Shown here: positions 12,495-24,661 of the stretch, one piece after another
Layout: each line of letters begins with the position of its first letter
How positions within the stretch are numbered: the first letter of the stretch is position 1
Assembly: GCF_932294415.1 (NCBI RefSeq)
Contig: NC_065535.1
Location: 70,487,362 to 70,551,361, forward strand
From: Quercus robur
Lineage: Eukaryota > Streptophyta > Magnoliopsida > Fagales > Fagaceae
Length of the DNA: 64,000 bases
Reading direction: 5' to 3'
Notes under the pieces: model-generated
What the model was told of the DNA's origin: nothing
What the model saw: the letters and a program-made list of their open reading frames with translations, nothing else
Databases searched by the model: none
Program-made: the position numbers and the translations under genes

Positions 12495-12776
12495 TTAGGT
12501 GGTAACATAAATAATAAATTCTCATGTTACCGTACGGTAGTTGTAAGAAATCAAATTTTGGTCTCCCAATAATCCCTCTCTCACAATGACACTTCCATGA
12601 CTCAAACTCATAACCTTGGCTCTGATACCATTTGTCGGACCGTGAATTGTGTCATTTCACCTCAAAACTAATTGGAGATGAGGAAGACACATTTAAATCT
12701 TTTATGGCTTTCGACATCACACCATGTGGGCCTGTTTTTAAAGTGGTTGTAGGGAGTCAAATTGTGGTTCCCAACA
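12495..12776 (-). mobile_element. TRIM-like miniature LTR element (fossil)
   Basis: On the minus strand a short LTR of about 144 bases (12776 to 12633) starts TGTTGGGAACC and ends GGTCCGACA. Two bases later comes TGGTATCAGAGCC (12630-12618), the classic primer-binding site complementary to the 3' end of initiator tRNA-Met. About 30 bases on is a purine tract, GAGAGAGGGA. After that comes a diverged second copy of the LTR start (TTGGGAGACCAAAATTTGA). The internal region is only about 60 bases and has no coding capacity. The element is old and degraded, and I could not fix its outer edge or target duplication. The TRIM assignment is inference. Confidence 0.5.
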
Positions 12777-13139
12777 CATGTAATGATCTTAATCCAAGAT
12801 TTTTTTTTTTTTTTTTTAAAATTTACCTAAAAGATATTTAAAAATTAAAACTACCATATCCCAAAGCTGTGATTGAGAATACTATTATTGTAGTACCTTG
12901 GCTTTCGTGTTTGATACCAAAGATAATTTTAAAACATCGTAAAATCATTTATTATTAATTTTTTTTATGAATTAAAAAAAAATCTTTGATATGGACTCAT
13001 TAACCTCATACTATGTAACAACAATGAATAATATAACGTGTATCACCAGAGTCTTGACGGTTTAGCATTGTTGGCATCTAACCATGAAATACTCTCCATG
13101 CCTATGCTTCTAGTAATGGGGACCAAACCCACTTGTTTG
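12777..13139. other. intergenic DNA upstream of the oleosin gene
   Basis: AT-rich spacer with no recognisable gene. It passes into the oleosin promoter. Confidence 0.5.
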
Positions 13140-13146
13140 CATGCAT
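13140..13146 (+). promoter_or_regulatory. RY element (CATGCAT) of the oleosin promoter
   Basis: CATGCAT lies about 213 bases upstream of the TATA box. The RY motif is the known binding site of the seed B3 factors LEC2, FUS3 and ABI3 in oleosin and storage-protein promoters. A single copy could be chance; the position relative to a seed gene makes it credible. Confidence 0.5.
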
Positions 13147-13327
13147 TAGAATTTAGACATAACACACCAATCTTACATAACAAAAAAACACAAATGTGGC
13201 AACATGATACATACCAAAATGCCACCTAAGTTAAACCCTTTTTTCAATATTTTGGTTTATGTTCCTCATCAAAAGCCACCTTGAAACTTGTTCCTCATGC
13301 AAAGCCCTTACTCACCATGTCACAAAT

Positions 13328-13367
13328 ACGTGTCCAAAACTCACACCCTCCACCTCTCTATATATAT
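13328..13367 (+). promoter_or_regulatory. ABRE-like ACGTGTC and TATA box of the oleosin gene
   Basis: ACGTGTC at 13328-13334 is an ABA-response-type G-box core. TATATATAT follows at 13359-13367, and the ATG lies 110 bases beyond. The spacing fits a normal core promoter with transcript start near 13390. With the RY motif upstream this matches the known architecture of embryo-specific promoters. Confidence 0.55.
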
Positions 13368-13476
13368 TAAACCACAATCCCACATCTTTTGCACCATCTT
13401 TATCATCTATCTTATATTTTGAGAAAACGCATTGATCATCTTTTCTCTCACTCAAATCAAAAGAACTCACTCAACC

Positions 13477-13893
13477 ATGGCTGAGCGTGATCGTCCAGTA
13501 CACCGGCTCCAAGCCCACCCACAACACCAACATGGGGGTGGCATGAAGTCCCATTATCAACAAAGGGGTCCATCGACAACCAAAGTTCTAGGAGTCCTTG
13601 CTCTCCTCCCTGTGGGTGGGACACTGCTTGCACTTTCTGGCTTGACACTCCTTTGTAGTGTCATTGGGATAGCTGTGTCCACACCACTCTTAATCATCTT
13701 CAGCCCAGTTCTTGTCCCAGCTGCCATTGTTATAGGCCTAGCTGTTACTGGGATTTTGTGTGCTGAAGCTTTTGGGTTGACTGGGCTTTCATCACTCTCT
13801 TGGTTCCTGAATCACATTAGGATGAAGGCCAGAAGGGCTTTGCCACAAGAGGTGGACCAAGCCAAGAGGGGCATGCAGGACATGGCAGGTTAA
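13477..13893 (+). CDS. oleosin, C-terminally truncated
   Basis: A 138-residue oil-body protein that coats seed lipid droplets. A short polar N-terminus (1-36) is followed by the long hydrophobic hairpin (about 37-108). At its centre is a perfect proline knot, PX5SPX3P, using Pro70, Ser76-Pro77 and Pro81. A basic/amphipathic C-terminal start follows ([20 protein letters not shown]). The start used is the ATG in the context TCAACCATGGCT, not an in-frame ATG 15 codons upstream whose added residues do not look like oleosin. The frame ends at TAA right after DMAG, where relatives usually read DMAGYVGQKTKEVGQ. The missing tail is still readable downstream (separate entry). The hairpin and knot are whole, so the product could still target oil bodies. 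Confidence 0.92.
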   Translation: MAERDRPVHRLQAHPQHQHGGGMKSHYQQRGPSTTKVLGVLALLPVGGTLLALSGLTLLCSVIGIAVSTPLLIIFSPVLVPAAIVIGLAVTGILCAEAFGLTGLSSLSWFLNHIRMKARRALPQEVDQAKRGMQDMAG

Positions 13894-13961
13894 ATGGGCC
13901 AGAAGACTAAGGAGGTGGGCCAAGAGATTGAGATAAGGCCCAAGAGAGGAGGAGGACATGA
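13894..13961 (+). pseudogene. untranslated relic of the oleosin C-terminus
   Basis: Directly after the TAA, the same frame reads MGQKTKEVGQEIE (13894-13932), the standard oleosin tail. One base out of phase, it continues KAQERRRT and stops at TGA (13959-13961), again a typical oleosin end. So the ancestral gene ran about 23 codons further. A nonsense change has removed the tail, and an apparent one-base deletion near 13933 then accumulated behind it, as expected once the tail was no longer translated. A sequencing error is the alternative. Confidence 0.75.
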
Positions 13962-13985
13962 GAGGCATGAGGTTTTCAACTTGTG

Positions 13986-15288
13986 AAGTCACATCTTACA
14001 ACTTGGAAAAAGAAAGAAAGATCAAGAAAGAGAGAATGGTTTGAGAAGTAAAGATGTGAGAGATGGAAAAGAAATAATGTTATGTTTGTTGTGTAGATGC
14101 ACATGTTTGTTTTATGTAATTGTTGATGTGTTTTAAAGGTAGATAAGTTTGGAATTGAAGTGCTCTTGAGAATTTTGTTTTTGTTTATTATTTTTATTAT
14201 TTAATGTTCTATATGTTTCGTTTAGAAGTGTTTTCAGATGCTTTCATTTGAAAACACTTTCAGGTGTGTTTGGTGTGACAAACACATATCACTAAAAATC
14301 GCGGTTCTTGGTCCGGCAGTCCAAGCTAGTGAAGTGAAAGAGAGATAGATAGAGACAGTGAGGCATATACATTGAAGGGAAGTTAAGGCATATATACAAG
14401 TTGTAACATAAGGAGTGCCCTTTGGAGAGATTCATTCATTAGCACCACCCAAATCATCCATCAAGTTTTCACAACTTGAAGCTTGTAAAAAGCAATGGCA
14501 ATAGGATGTCAGTAGTTTAGAGTATATAAACATATGAAGACCAAGCAGCTGTGAACCCATTTAGCAATTCTTTATAAGCACTTCTCTGGTACTTGATATT
14601 AATAGAAGCCAGAATTTCTTTAGGTTGGGTACCAAAATAAATTTGGGGCCCTTGACGACGATACTTTTTGAGGCTGCATTGCCTCAATACACATTTCTGG
14701 CCACAGCGTTTGTTGATTGCAATAAAATCCCTGGGGCTGGGGTTTTACCCGTTATAAAAAAATTGTCCACTAAATTCATTTAAATTCTATTTATTAGGTT
14801 TTTTATTATTTTTTTATAGGTTTTTAATTCTATTAATTAGTGTAACCTAAATTATTTTAAATACAATGAACAGCTAAATTCTGCTTTATAAATTATAATT
14901 GAAAGAAAATGGTCCTGTCCATAACACAGGACAAGGATACTTTTTTTTTTGGGTCAATTTGAATTAATAGAAATGAGGGATGGGTCAGTTTGAACAATTC
15001 TAATAGTAGCACAAGAAGTCAGTCATCCCAGGATCTTTTTTGCATTTTGCCCCCATATTTTGCTAAGACAACCAACCAAACAAAACCCAAGGCATATGTG
15101 TTAGCTCTTTTTTTTTCCCATGAGATGGTTGAGAACACAAAATTTCCAGAATATATAGCCAGATGTAGCATCAAATAACAGGGACAAGACCAAAACTTTT
15201 TAACTGCAGGCAGTATAAAAATAAATACTAAAACCGCCGTAGTTACAGACAGTTTGTGATTTAAGCAAGGGATGAAAAATGGGGGGGA
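13986..15288. other. intergenic DNA between oleosin and the WDR82-like gene
   Basis: The oleosin 3' UTR probably occupies the first 200 bases. The final 100 bases before 15288 are the presumed 3' UTR of the convergent WDR82-like gene. I see nothing else that can be supported. Confidence 0.5.
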
Positions 15289-16829
15289 TCATTGAGATGT
15301 AAGTTCGGATTGGGTTGGAGCTTCAGTGTCCATAGAAATAGAAGCAGAAGCAGGGTCAGCATTTAACTTGGAATTGTCGGGAATCCAAAACGTGAGAACA
15401 GTTGATGCAGCAACAAACATGGCTCTACGAGGAGCCCACTTTAAGCACGATGCCACACCAATGTGGCTGTTCCAGCTTGCCACCTGCAAACTCAAGTAAA
15501 ATAATGGTTAGTCAATATGATATTTGAGCATTGCTCATTGTGGTGATCCAACAGCATATTGTAATCAATTTGAAAAGAATGGATATCAAGACCAAGTGAA
15601 CTAGGATTTCTGCAACGTAATTGCATACATAGGTGGCGAAGCGCTGACACTGACATGACAAGAAAACACGACATGATCATTCTTGAAAATTTTCAATGAA
15701 AATTTTCGATAACGCATGCATAAGTGTTCTTAGCATGTCCATGTCCAACTTGTGTCTGACAAGGACATGTCGGGGATTTTGGAGTATCCTGTGCTTATAA
15801 ATTGCATATCAACAGAAAACATTTTATTTTTTTAAATGGGTTTCCACTAAAAAGAAATTTAATGATATCAAATGCTCACAGGACAATGCATGTAGATTCG
15901 CCATTATATCTAGGTAGTTATTTATCACATAAGCAGTATAAGTGAGTTTTTTGATCCCTAAAGAACGATCTTAGGTAAAGCCTTTTGTATCCACTATTAA
16001 TGAACTCCCCTTGACTCCAAAAATAAAGTAACTCTCCAGTTTAGGGAGCTATTGATCTCAAGACCATACAAGACACCATAAAAGGGGTTTTAATAATTAT
16101 CCTAACCCACCAAATCAATTGAGCGCAAGGTTTTGGAGAATCGTCCATCCTGTAGTGCTCGGTATATGAACAACAAAAGAGACAATCCCTTGAGATTTCT
16201 CTTCTACAGACACAATAAAATCTCACAAGAAGTTGAGGTGTCAACTCACCATAGGTCAAAATAAAATAAAAATATTATACTCCGACACAACATAACTCAA
16301 AATAAGGGTGATGTGAAAATGTTGTGAGATTTTGTTGTGTCCTAGACTTTCTCTAAACAAAATATTACGCTCCTAAAAAGTTTTATATGCACTTCTATGT
16401 GATAGATAAGCACAAGTTTTATCAAAAGAACTCCATAAGGCAGAAAATTAAAACAGATTGATACCTCATTTCGCCTGTTTATGCTCCAAGCATGCATGGT
16501 TCCATCTCCTGAGCCTTAAAAGAGAGAAAAATTAAGTTTAGTTCTGATGCCCGCAACAAGATAAAGATGAAAAATCAATATGGAATTTGCATCTGATTAG
16601 CATTACTAAATTGCCAAAAAAAAAAAAAAAATGGAAGAAGAAGAAGAAGAAATCATTGATGCTAAAATCAAATTTGATGTATGGTCATCTATCAAAAGTT
16701 ATCAGTGAAAATTGACTTAAAAGTCCATCCAATTCCTGAAAAACATGTAGATAAATGTTCTCAGAATAAGGTTATTAAGGATTGGGGCAGATTTATGTGG
16801 GCTGCAAACTACAAAGTATTCAAATTAGA

Positions 16830-16870
<41 letters not shown>

Positions 16871-19800
16871 AAGTAAGGTCTGGCACAGAACAATATGGGC
16901 AACAAAGAATTATTACAATTCATTGTAATGGTTAGTTTGTGAAAACTCCAATGATAAATATTTACAATTGGTATTGAATAATCATTCTAGTATTTAAGAA
17001 AGAAAACAAAATTTATAGTTCTATACATATAAAAGACAATGCAATTTCTATTGTTCATCTCTCTTTTTAGAAAACAAATTTAGGTAAGTTGGAAGTAAAA
17101 TGAGTAGATGAGAAAAATCTGAACATGGACTAGATGCTAAGTGTGATTTTGTACAGAAAATATTGTAATTAAATACCTGAGACCACGTACTGGCCATCTG
17201 GTGTAAATGTTGCCTCTATATTTGCTGTTGGAGATGGTTCCAAACTGAACCCACAACGCTGCACAAGGGAAAAATTGAAAAGTTAAAATAAACAAAGTCT
17301 ATATATCACAAATACAACACTAGCAACGAGACAAATTTATGACAAAGATTAAAAAAAAAATTTGTGAATTTGGGTGGACAACCTTCTCTCCTCCATATGC
17401 ATCAAGAACATATATGTTGTTATTAGTCGTTGTCAATAGCATTGATTTTCCATCGTTGCTAAATTTGATATCGCAAACTTCAGCAGTATCTCCACCAACT
17501 AAAAAGGTGTCAAAGGGACCCTGCATTTGGAAAAATGATATTAAGTTTTTTACATACATATTGGAAAATGGAGAATCAGAACATTCTGTGTAATGTAAGA
17601 ACCTTGTCATAGGAACGTGAATCAAACAATTTAATAGCACCCCCTTCCATTGCCACAGCAAAAACAAGGCCTTGTTGGTCATATGCAACGGTAGGTCTAC
17701 CACGCAAGCGAAGAATCCCCTGAAAACTATAATGGTAAGCATAAATCATAATTGTAGTTTTTTTTCTTCTTTTTTTAAAATAATTTTTATTTTTATTTTT
17801 ATTTTTTTAAATTTTTTACATGTGAGAATGCAGATCAAATTAAGGGATACTCCAACTTCTATCTCTTGGTGGACCTTGAACTTGTGACCTTACCCTCCAT
17901 CCCATTATTGAAGAGGAGTAAATGCCATTTGAGAGATCATTGGAAAAAGGAAACAAAGGAACCAGTAAAAATAATTAAAAAGAAGCAGAGCTTATTGGTA
18001 ATTATTTCAGCTTCTCTTGATTACTTCTCTGGCCTTCACCCCACAATTTTCATATGATCATAAGAAAGAAGAAACCAACCTGGCAAGCATTTACACGAAG
18101 ATCCCATATTCTAACACTGTGATCAAGAGAACCGGACATGAAGCTATCATTGATTGGAGACATGCAGAGGGAAACGACTCTACAACAAAAGATTTTACAA
18201 TATAATCAATAATTCGATATCACAACCTAGCAAAAGAAATACAGGAAAAAAATAATACCAGTATTGATAAAACAGGCCAAATAGAGATTAAGAGGTTGTG
18301 ACAGAAAGAGAAAGGTTTTTTTTTTTTTTTCTTTTGGGCGGGAGGTTCTAAAACATATTGAGCAAATCTTGAAAAGATGAAGTGGCTTTGAATGCATGTA
18401 CTTTGTATTGGTTCTTTCTAACTTTATCATTTTCTAAGTGGCTTCTTGCCAAAAGGTAAAAAATCTATTATACTGTTCTAAATGTACCATTTATGATAAT
18501 GAGCATGTTCTTTTACAAACAGATAAAAAGTTTTTTTGATAAGAAACAGATAAAAAGTTATTGAATCATCTTTCCAGATTATAAAACATCAGTACCATTA
18601 AGTCATGGGTTCCAAACCTCTCTTTATGCCCTTTGAAGTAACGAAGGCACCGATTATCATACATTGATAGATACCGCAGGGATTCTGGCAAGTTAAACCA
18701 AAAGGAAGAAAAATGACATCAGTTCTCACATACAACCACTGAAACAGGAACTTCAAACCATCTTCTCTTTACACTAACAAACTCACCTCCAGTGGACTCC
18801 AAATTGTATCTTGAAGAACATATAACAGAGTTAGGGTGGTGGGTAAAGCATATACGATCAGCACCATGCTTCTTATGATACGTGGTCTTGACCAACCTGA
18901 TGTTCATAACAAATGTTATTATTATTTGGTTTAATAGAAGGAAAAATAAAACCATTGCACGTGGTTATGTATCGCTTATCAAGTTACATTTGAAAACACT
19001 ATTTGCATACAAAAGGGAAGTGTTCCAAGATTGAATATCTCTTTCATTCAATCATCCTCACAAACAATAACATCCTCAGATGGTGATAGCAAATATTGTG
19101 AAATCTTATGCAGAAAAACCAAGTGATAAAGCAAAAGAACAACACTCCATCTACAAATATCACTAAGTTCAACGCAGTTCATAAGCATTAGTCCAAATGA
19201 CAGTATTGTACTCCAATTTTAAAAAGAAAAAACTGTATGTTACCGATTGCAACTTTGAACATGGATTTCAAAGGGATCAAATAGGAAATAACACTTCGAA
19301 TCATAGAGCTATAATGAAATACATGATCAATCAACATTTATCAAATTTGAAAAAAGATTAAAAAATAAATGGTTTGATCCTCATAGGTTAATAAGCATAT
19401 TATATATATTTGAATTCTTTGAAAAGGGCTTGTACACATCTTCTTATGTGCCATTCCCTTTTCCTTTTCTAATAAAATTTTTACTCATGAAAAAAATTAA
19501 GCATATTAAAATGATATCTTATAAAATCTATAAACTCTTATTTTCTTTAAAATATACTTTTCATGCCTAAAATTGGTCCAAGTTTAATTTTTTATCCCCT
19601 ATATTTAAAAAGTTAGAATTTTGTCCCTATAAATTTTAAAAGTTCATACTCCCATTCATGTACCATGAAAAAGAACAAATAGCATACATGGCAGATAAAT
19701 GACATGGTACATTAAAAAGTTGATGTGGCCTGAAATAAGTTGATGACAGATGTACAGATGGAATGAAGAAATTGATACCTACTAAATTATCCCATGGACA

Positions 19801-20925
19801 AAATTGCAAGGTTTTAAATTTGGAAGACAAAAACCGAAGTTAGGCCGAATTCAAGGGACAAAAAGACACATATCATCAACCTATATACTGTATGCTATAA
19901 TGGATTAGGACTTTCTAGAATTCTTACGGTAATTCCACCATGGAATTCCTAAAATCCTATCTATTCATCTCGAAATGAGTGAATTGGATTTTGCCACATC
20001 ATCAACATTTAAACAGACATTTACCATCACCATTATGCTATCTATTTAAATTATTGATAATTGTAGCAAAATCCAATCCGAACATTTCAAATTGGATGTA
20101 TAAGATTTCAGGAACTCCATGGGAGAGTTATCTAAAGGATATTAATACTACCGAGTTTGATGAAAAACAAGGGTAACCACCAAAATTCAGTATCAGTGGT
20201 CTAGTTTTGATGTGTGGCTTTTTTGGCACTATCCATACTTTATTTTAGCGATTATTTTATTTTCTTTAACATAGAAAATTGTTGGTTCAAAATCAATTTT
20301 TTCATTAAGATTACAAGAATAACGGCAAACGGGCAATTTGATAATTTCCAAATTTTCTATAATGAGCCATCCCTTTGTGTTTTGAGTCTCAATAACATGG
20401 ATAGTGTGAGATTGATTTTAATAATAAAATTACTGTAACTTAATTTAAGCAACGAGGGTGTGATTGCTTAGTGTTTTTCTCTCAGGTTTATTCACTGTTT
20501 TTAACAAATTGAAGATCCAAACTTTTCATTACCTAAACCCTTAAACATCAAACAACCCTTCAATATCTCATCAAAATTGGTATAAGAGGCCATTAAACCC
20601 CCACACAAAGAAACAAATTTGCTGAAACATGTAAAGAGTGTGCAAAGAAAAGAAAAGAAAAAACTGACTTAGCATTAGCAATGTCATAGAATCGCACAGA
20701 ATCATCCTCACTGGCCGTAACAAGTAAATCTTCCTTCCTATGAAAATCAATTGAATTTATCTTCCCAACCTGTAACAATTTATCAAAAAAACACGGTTCA
20801 AGTTTACTATCAATTGCTAAACTTAAAGGAGAGCGAAGAAGAAGAAAGCTTACGAAGTCTGAAAATAAAGCTCCAATGGACATGGTGCGCACCGTATCGT
20901 CGTCGAGCTCCGTAAGCGAAGTCAT
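15289..20925 (-). CDS. WD40 protein, Swd2/WDR82 family (APRF1/S2Lb-like), ten exons
   Basis: A 343-residue beta-propeller subunit related to yeast Swd2, animal WDR82 and Arabidopsis APRF1/S2Lb, which act in COMPASS-type histone H3K4 methyltransferase complexes. Exons on the minus strand are 20925-20854, 20769-20669, 18896-18787, 18684-18618, 18179-18080, 17719-17603, 17520-17383, 17258-17177, 16514-16465 and 15483-15289. Every junction is GT-AG, and the lengths sum to 1032 bases with all phases agreeing. Recognisable blocks include [89 protein letters not shown] and [20 protein letters not shown]. The start [19 protein letters not shown] matches the family N-terminus. The C-terminal tail (Ser/Glu/Ala-rich) is variable and makes the protein slightly longer than my recollection of APRF1. 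No broken site is seen. The leader carries a (CT)n tract. Confidence 0.95.
18897..20668. other. intron 2 of the WDR82-like gene
   Basis: The longest intron (1772 bases). It holds phrases of the type 'ttttgtccctataaat' and 'aagggacaaaaag' in opposite orientation near 19560-19860, which suggests an old inverted-repeat element. I could not define ends or a target duplication. No coding content. Confidence 0.4.
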
Positions 20926-20949
20926 AATTTATTTTCTTTTTGTTTTGTT

Positions 20950-20952
<3 letters not shown>

Positions 20953-20981
<29 letters not shown>
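20953..20981. repeat. (GA)n / (CT)n tract in the WDR82-like leader
   Basis: About 14 GA units, read as CT on the coding strand, start 28 bases upstream of the start codon. Pyrimidine-rich CT tracts are common in plant leaders and near transcription starts. Confidence 0.9.
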
Positions 20982-21048
20982 CAAAGAGAAGAGACAACAG
21001 TGTGTTTTTAACCTGACTGACTGACTCCGATTCTCAAAAGGATTTCAA

Positions 21049-21440
21049 GACCCAAGAAGACAACAGAGACTACGACGTGCCGTTTTGTTATTAACTTGTT
21101 GGGCTGGACTAGGCATATATGGATTATTATAGACGACATTGTATAATTGGGCCCAAAACAATATTTGAGACAATGAAGTCCTACAACAACTCTTGTATGA
21201 TAGATAAACCCAATCCATCCCAACACAACCAAAATGCTTTAGGTTAGTTTTTGGTAGGTTGATGGGTTGGATTGGTTCTCTTTCTTTTTCTTTTTCACCT
21301 TTTTTAAGTTTGGGTTGGTTGGCTTTAAATAGTTTTGATAGAATTTAATTTAATATATTTTGGTAGTGTAAGATTTAATTTTAATGAAGTTGGAATATTA
21401 TACTTGATTGTGTTAATTTTACTCATTTATTAAGTAATAT
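21049..21440. repeat. duplicated block, copy A, left part (upstream of the WDR82-like gene)
   Basis: From GACCCAAGAAGACAACAGAG onward this matches 57967 and beyond almost word for word: CGCCGTTTTGTTATTAA-type text, then TTGTTGGGCTGGACTAGGC, then AATTGGGCCCAAAAC. The match starts about 124 bases upstream of the WDR82-like ATG. Copy A is then interrupted by the element that begins at 21441. Confidence 0.85.
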
Positions 21441-23295
21441 TGTCACGACCCAAACCTGTACTTCAGAATTTAGAGTATGACTGACATCAAGTTTATCTCA
21501 ATATTAACACAAACCAACTAAGGCTGAAGGTGCTTATCAAAAATCGTTTCTTGTATTCCTTTTTATTTCCTTACATAAAAGCCATAATATACAAAATTGA
21601 TAAAAACTTTGAAACTTCATTTCATTTCGAATTTTGCAAGATTACAACTTGGTTGTAACTTAAGATATTCGTGTAAATATTACATAACTAAATGTTTAGC
21701 AAAACTCTTATTTACAAGCCTAATCCCAAAGACATACAATTGGGGTTCAAAACAAACTAAGGTTTCGAAATACATCTGTGCTCAAAAAGATCAAGTATAT
21801 CTTGATTCCTTCTATATAATAAAAGAGCTAAACTACTATACCAAAAAAAAAAAAAAAAAAAAATGCATTCTAACAATCGAGATTCACAGATTTCTTGCCA
21901 CCTCTAATACTCTCACTGCTTTTAGGAAAGAACTTGTGCACTGAAATATAATATGGTGAGATGTGAAGCCCAGTAAGGTTTTAAGTTTCATGAGCATTTA
22001 ATAAGAATGCATGTAAATCAAATATTTTATGGATATGTCAGTTTTGATAAAATAATCTTCATAATATTCTTAATAATAACTTATGAATTTTCATATGAAA
22101 ATACATCATTTTCCTTTTATATAATAAAATGACATAATAAGGAATTTAAATATAATTCAGTAACTTTATCTTTAAATAGACTATAAAATACTTTATCATA
22201 GACTTTCTATCAGACTTATAATACATTTAACATACCTTTCTTACCATCATACATTTCTTATAAATTCCAAATAGCTTAATAGCTCATTCATAATATATTA
22301 GTCAGTCCAATTGTAAGTCTGTCACAACTTTGAGAGGCTTCCAGCACATTGTGCCAGGTATCCAACATTCTCCATAATACTAGGTAATCTTAGGATCATA
22401 TCAGAAATTATCACACCACTTTCGGTGTGATCAAATCATCAACCATGGGAGTCGGTTGGCATCCTCCACAAATTAGTTGTTCCTAATAAGGGCGAGTATA
22501 GTAGAGTCCTCACCACTTATAATGGACAATCAATATTTTCATGAAAATGCCAGTATTATAACCCCTACTGGCTGAGTTCAGATCATAACAATAGAATAAC
22601 CCAAAAACTATATTTTTTTGATAATTATGCTTTTAAATAAATATTTCATAATAGTAGCATATTCACTTCATTCTTAAATATTATGTTCGTGATATAAGTA
22701 ATAGCATCAATACGCTAGAATTATCATATATATCTATGATTCAACAATTCACGAACATATATCTTTACTTAAATCATGCTTATATGTAATAGGTCTAATT
22801 AAAAGATTTTAATGCATAATAAATTTTCTAAACAATCCTTATACTTATCAAACGCACATGTCACATATCCCTTACCTGAAAACAAAATATGCGAGAGATT
22901 TGTATAAGAGGAGCTTAAGTGTCCACGTTCTTGTTCTCGTCACCTAAATGAAGGAACAAAACTTATTACTAACAAATCTTCCTAAGTATATAAACTTATA
23001 CATGAATCACAACCTAACTCTCAACTCAAGAAAATCTTAATTCTCATCACACAAAGGTTCCCCAAATACAAGATACATTCATCAAACCCATGATGTATCA
23101 AACCATAGAGAAATCAAGGCATGCAAAATTTATTTATGATCCGAACATACCAAAAGATGAGCATACTAATTTATAGTTCAAAACATTCATCCTAATTTTA
23201 GAATTAAATCCTCAAAGTTAGGTATATCATTTACTGTTCACTGCTTATTTTAGTAGCATATACCTCCTTTATAAAATACAAATGGGCTATCCATT

Positions 23296-24656
23296 TGTTG
23301 GAGTTTTTACCCTAAAATCTAATTTATTGGCATGTCATAAATAATTAAATTGTTTAATTATATGAAACTATTTATAAATGAACTAATGAGACATTATCCA
23401 TGAGATGCATAATATGTGATTTATGTGATTTAGTCACAGAAAATATAAATCACAAGTTCTTTATAAAGTCGGAATTTTAGTTTGTAGTCGGTGATGAAAT
23501 TGAGCATTTCATCTGTGAAGATTATAATATATTAACTAAGATGATTTGTCTTGATCATGAAAGTGAAGACTTCTAGTTGATATGTTGATATGTTTTAAGA
23601 GTTAAAACATATTGAACTGGACCGCTGTGAGATTTATTATTCTCATAACGACTATCAAATGAATAATAAATCTCACGACTTTTATTTACATCAACTCTAA
23701 ATCTTGAGAAAATAATGAACCTGATCATGAGATGTAGGTTGCTTTAATATATCAAGAGTGAGATCTAAATTCACGATCAAAACCTCAGTATATTGGATAG
23801 CCACATTTAATGTTGATGGAACATATATTTTCAAGATGAAATTCATAATTTTTTAACAGAGATATAAAATATTCCCTTGAGATAAGTTTAATGAGTTTGG
23901 TTATTGAGTGTTGGGCCCAACCACTTTAGTAAGGAGTTACTAAAGTATATAAATATGAAATTGGATTTCATAAATATATGATGAATAACTTAAAGGATTA
24001 AATCGGGTACTCAAGGATTAAGATGTAGTAATCTTCAAAGTGGCAGTCAACATTCATGATTTTGTATTACTACGAATATTTTAATGCATGTATAATAAAG
24101 TATTGAGATATAATTTATTAATAAGACTTAGAGTGAAATTATATTTATATAGTAGTATTAAATACAATTAATGGTAATTTTGGATTTGTCAAGAGTTGAC
24201 AGAAAAGCCTAAGGCTCATTGGAGTTAGAGTCTTATTTGTTCCTTTTTGGTCCCACTCCAAACCATATACTAAAACCCAATTGGAATGACCCAAAAGGCT
24301 AATCCAATTAGTTAGTCAGTTAAATATAAGGAGAGAAACATACAAAATTTTCATAAGAGTTTTCATAAGTGAATGAAATGGTTTGTATGTGAGTGTAAAC
24401 CACTCTCTTATTCTCCCTTGGAAACTGATTGAGAAACCACATTTCTTGGGTATTAAGTGGAATTGGAGTGAAGATTAAAAATGTTTCCAAGTACTTCTAA
24501 TATTTTGTTTTTGAATTTCACTGCACCAAGGTACGCTTTCTTGTTCTTAAATTCTGAAACTTACATAGTATATGTTATCAATTGCGAATGAAGTAGATCC
24601 GTTAATTTTTCGCTGCGTATGTTTTATATGCGATACAAACATGTATTTTTCCAAAA
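23296..24656 (+). mobile_element. solo LTR, family 1, plus orientation (fossil)
   Basis: A 1361-base sequence starting TGTTGGAGTTTTTACC and ending TTTTTCCAAAA, flanked on both sides by CCATT (23291-23295 and 24657-24661). No internal domains are attached, so it is a solo LTR. It is the same family as 31926-33283, which lies in the opposite orientation. Shared blocks include CGAATGAAGTAGATCCGTTAA, GACCGCTGTGAGATTTATTA and GATGATTTGTCTTGATCATG. The Copia group seems likelier than Gypsy from the ends, but that is inference. Old, with many differences from its sister copy. Confidence 0.75.
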
Positions 24657-24661
24657 CCATT

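Noticed and set aside
13038-13229. Open frames on both strands upstream of the oleosin gene
   Set aside because: They overlap the RY-containing promoter region and resemble nothing.
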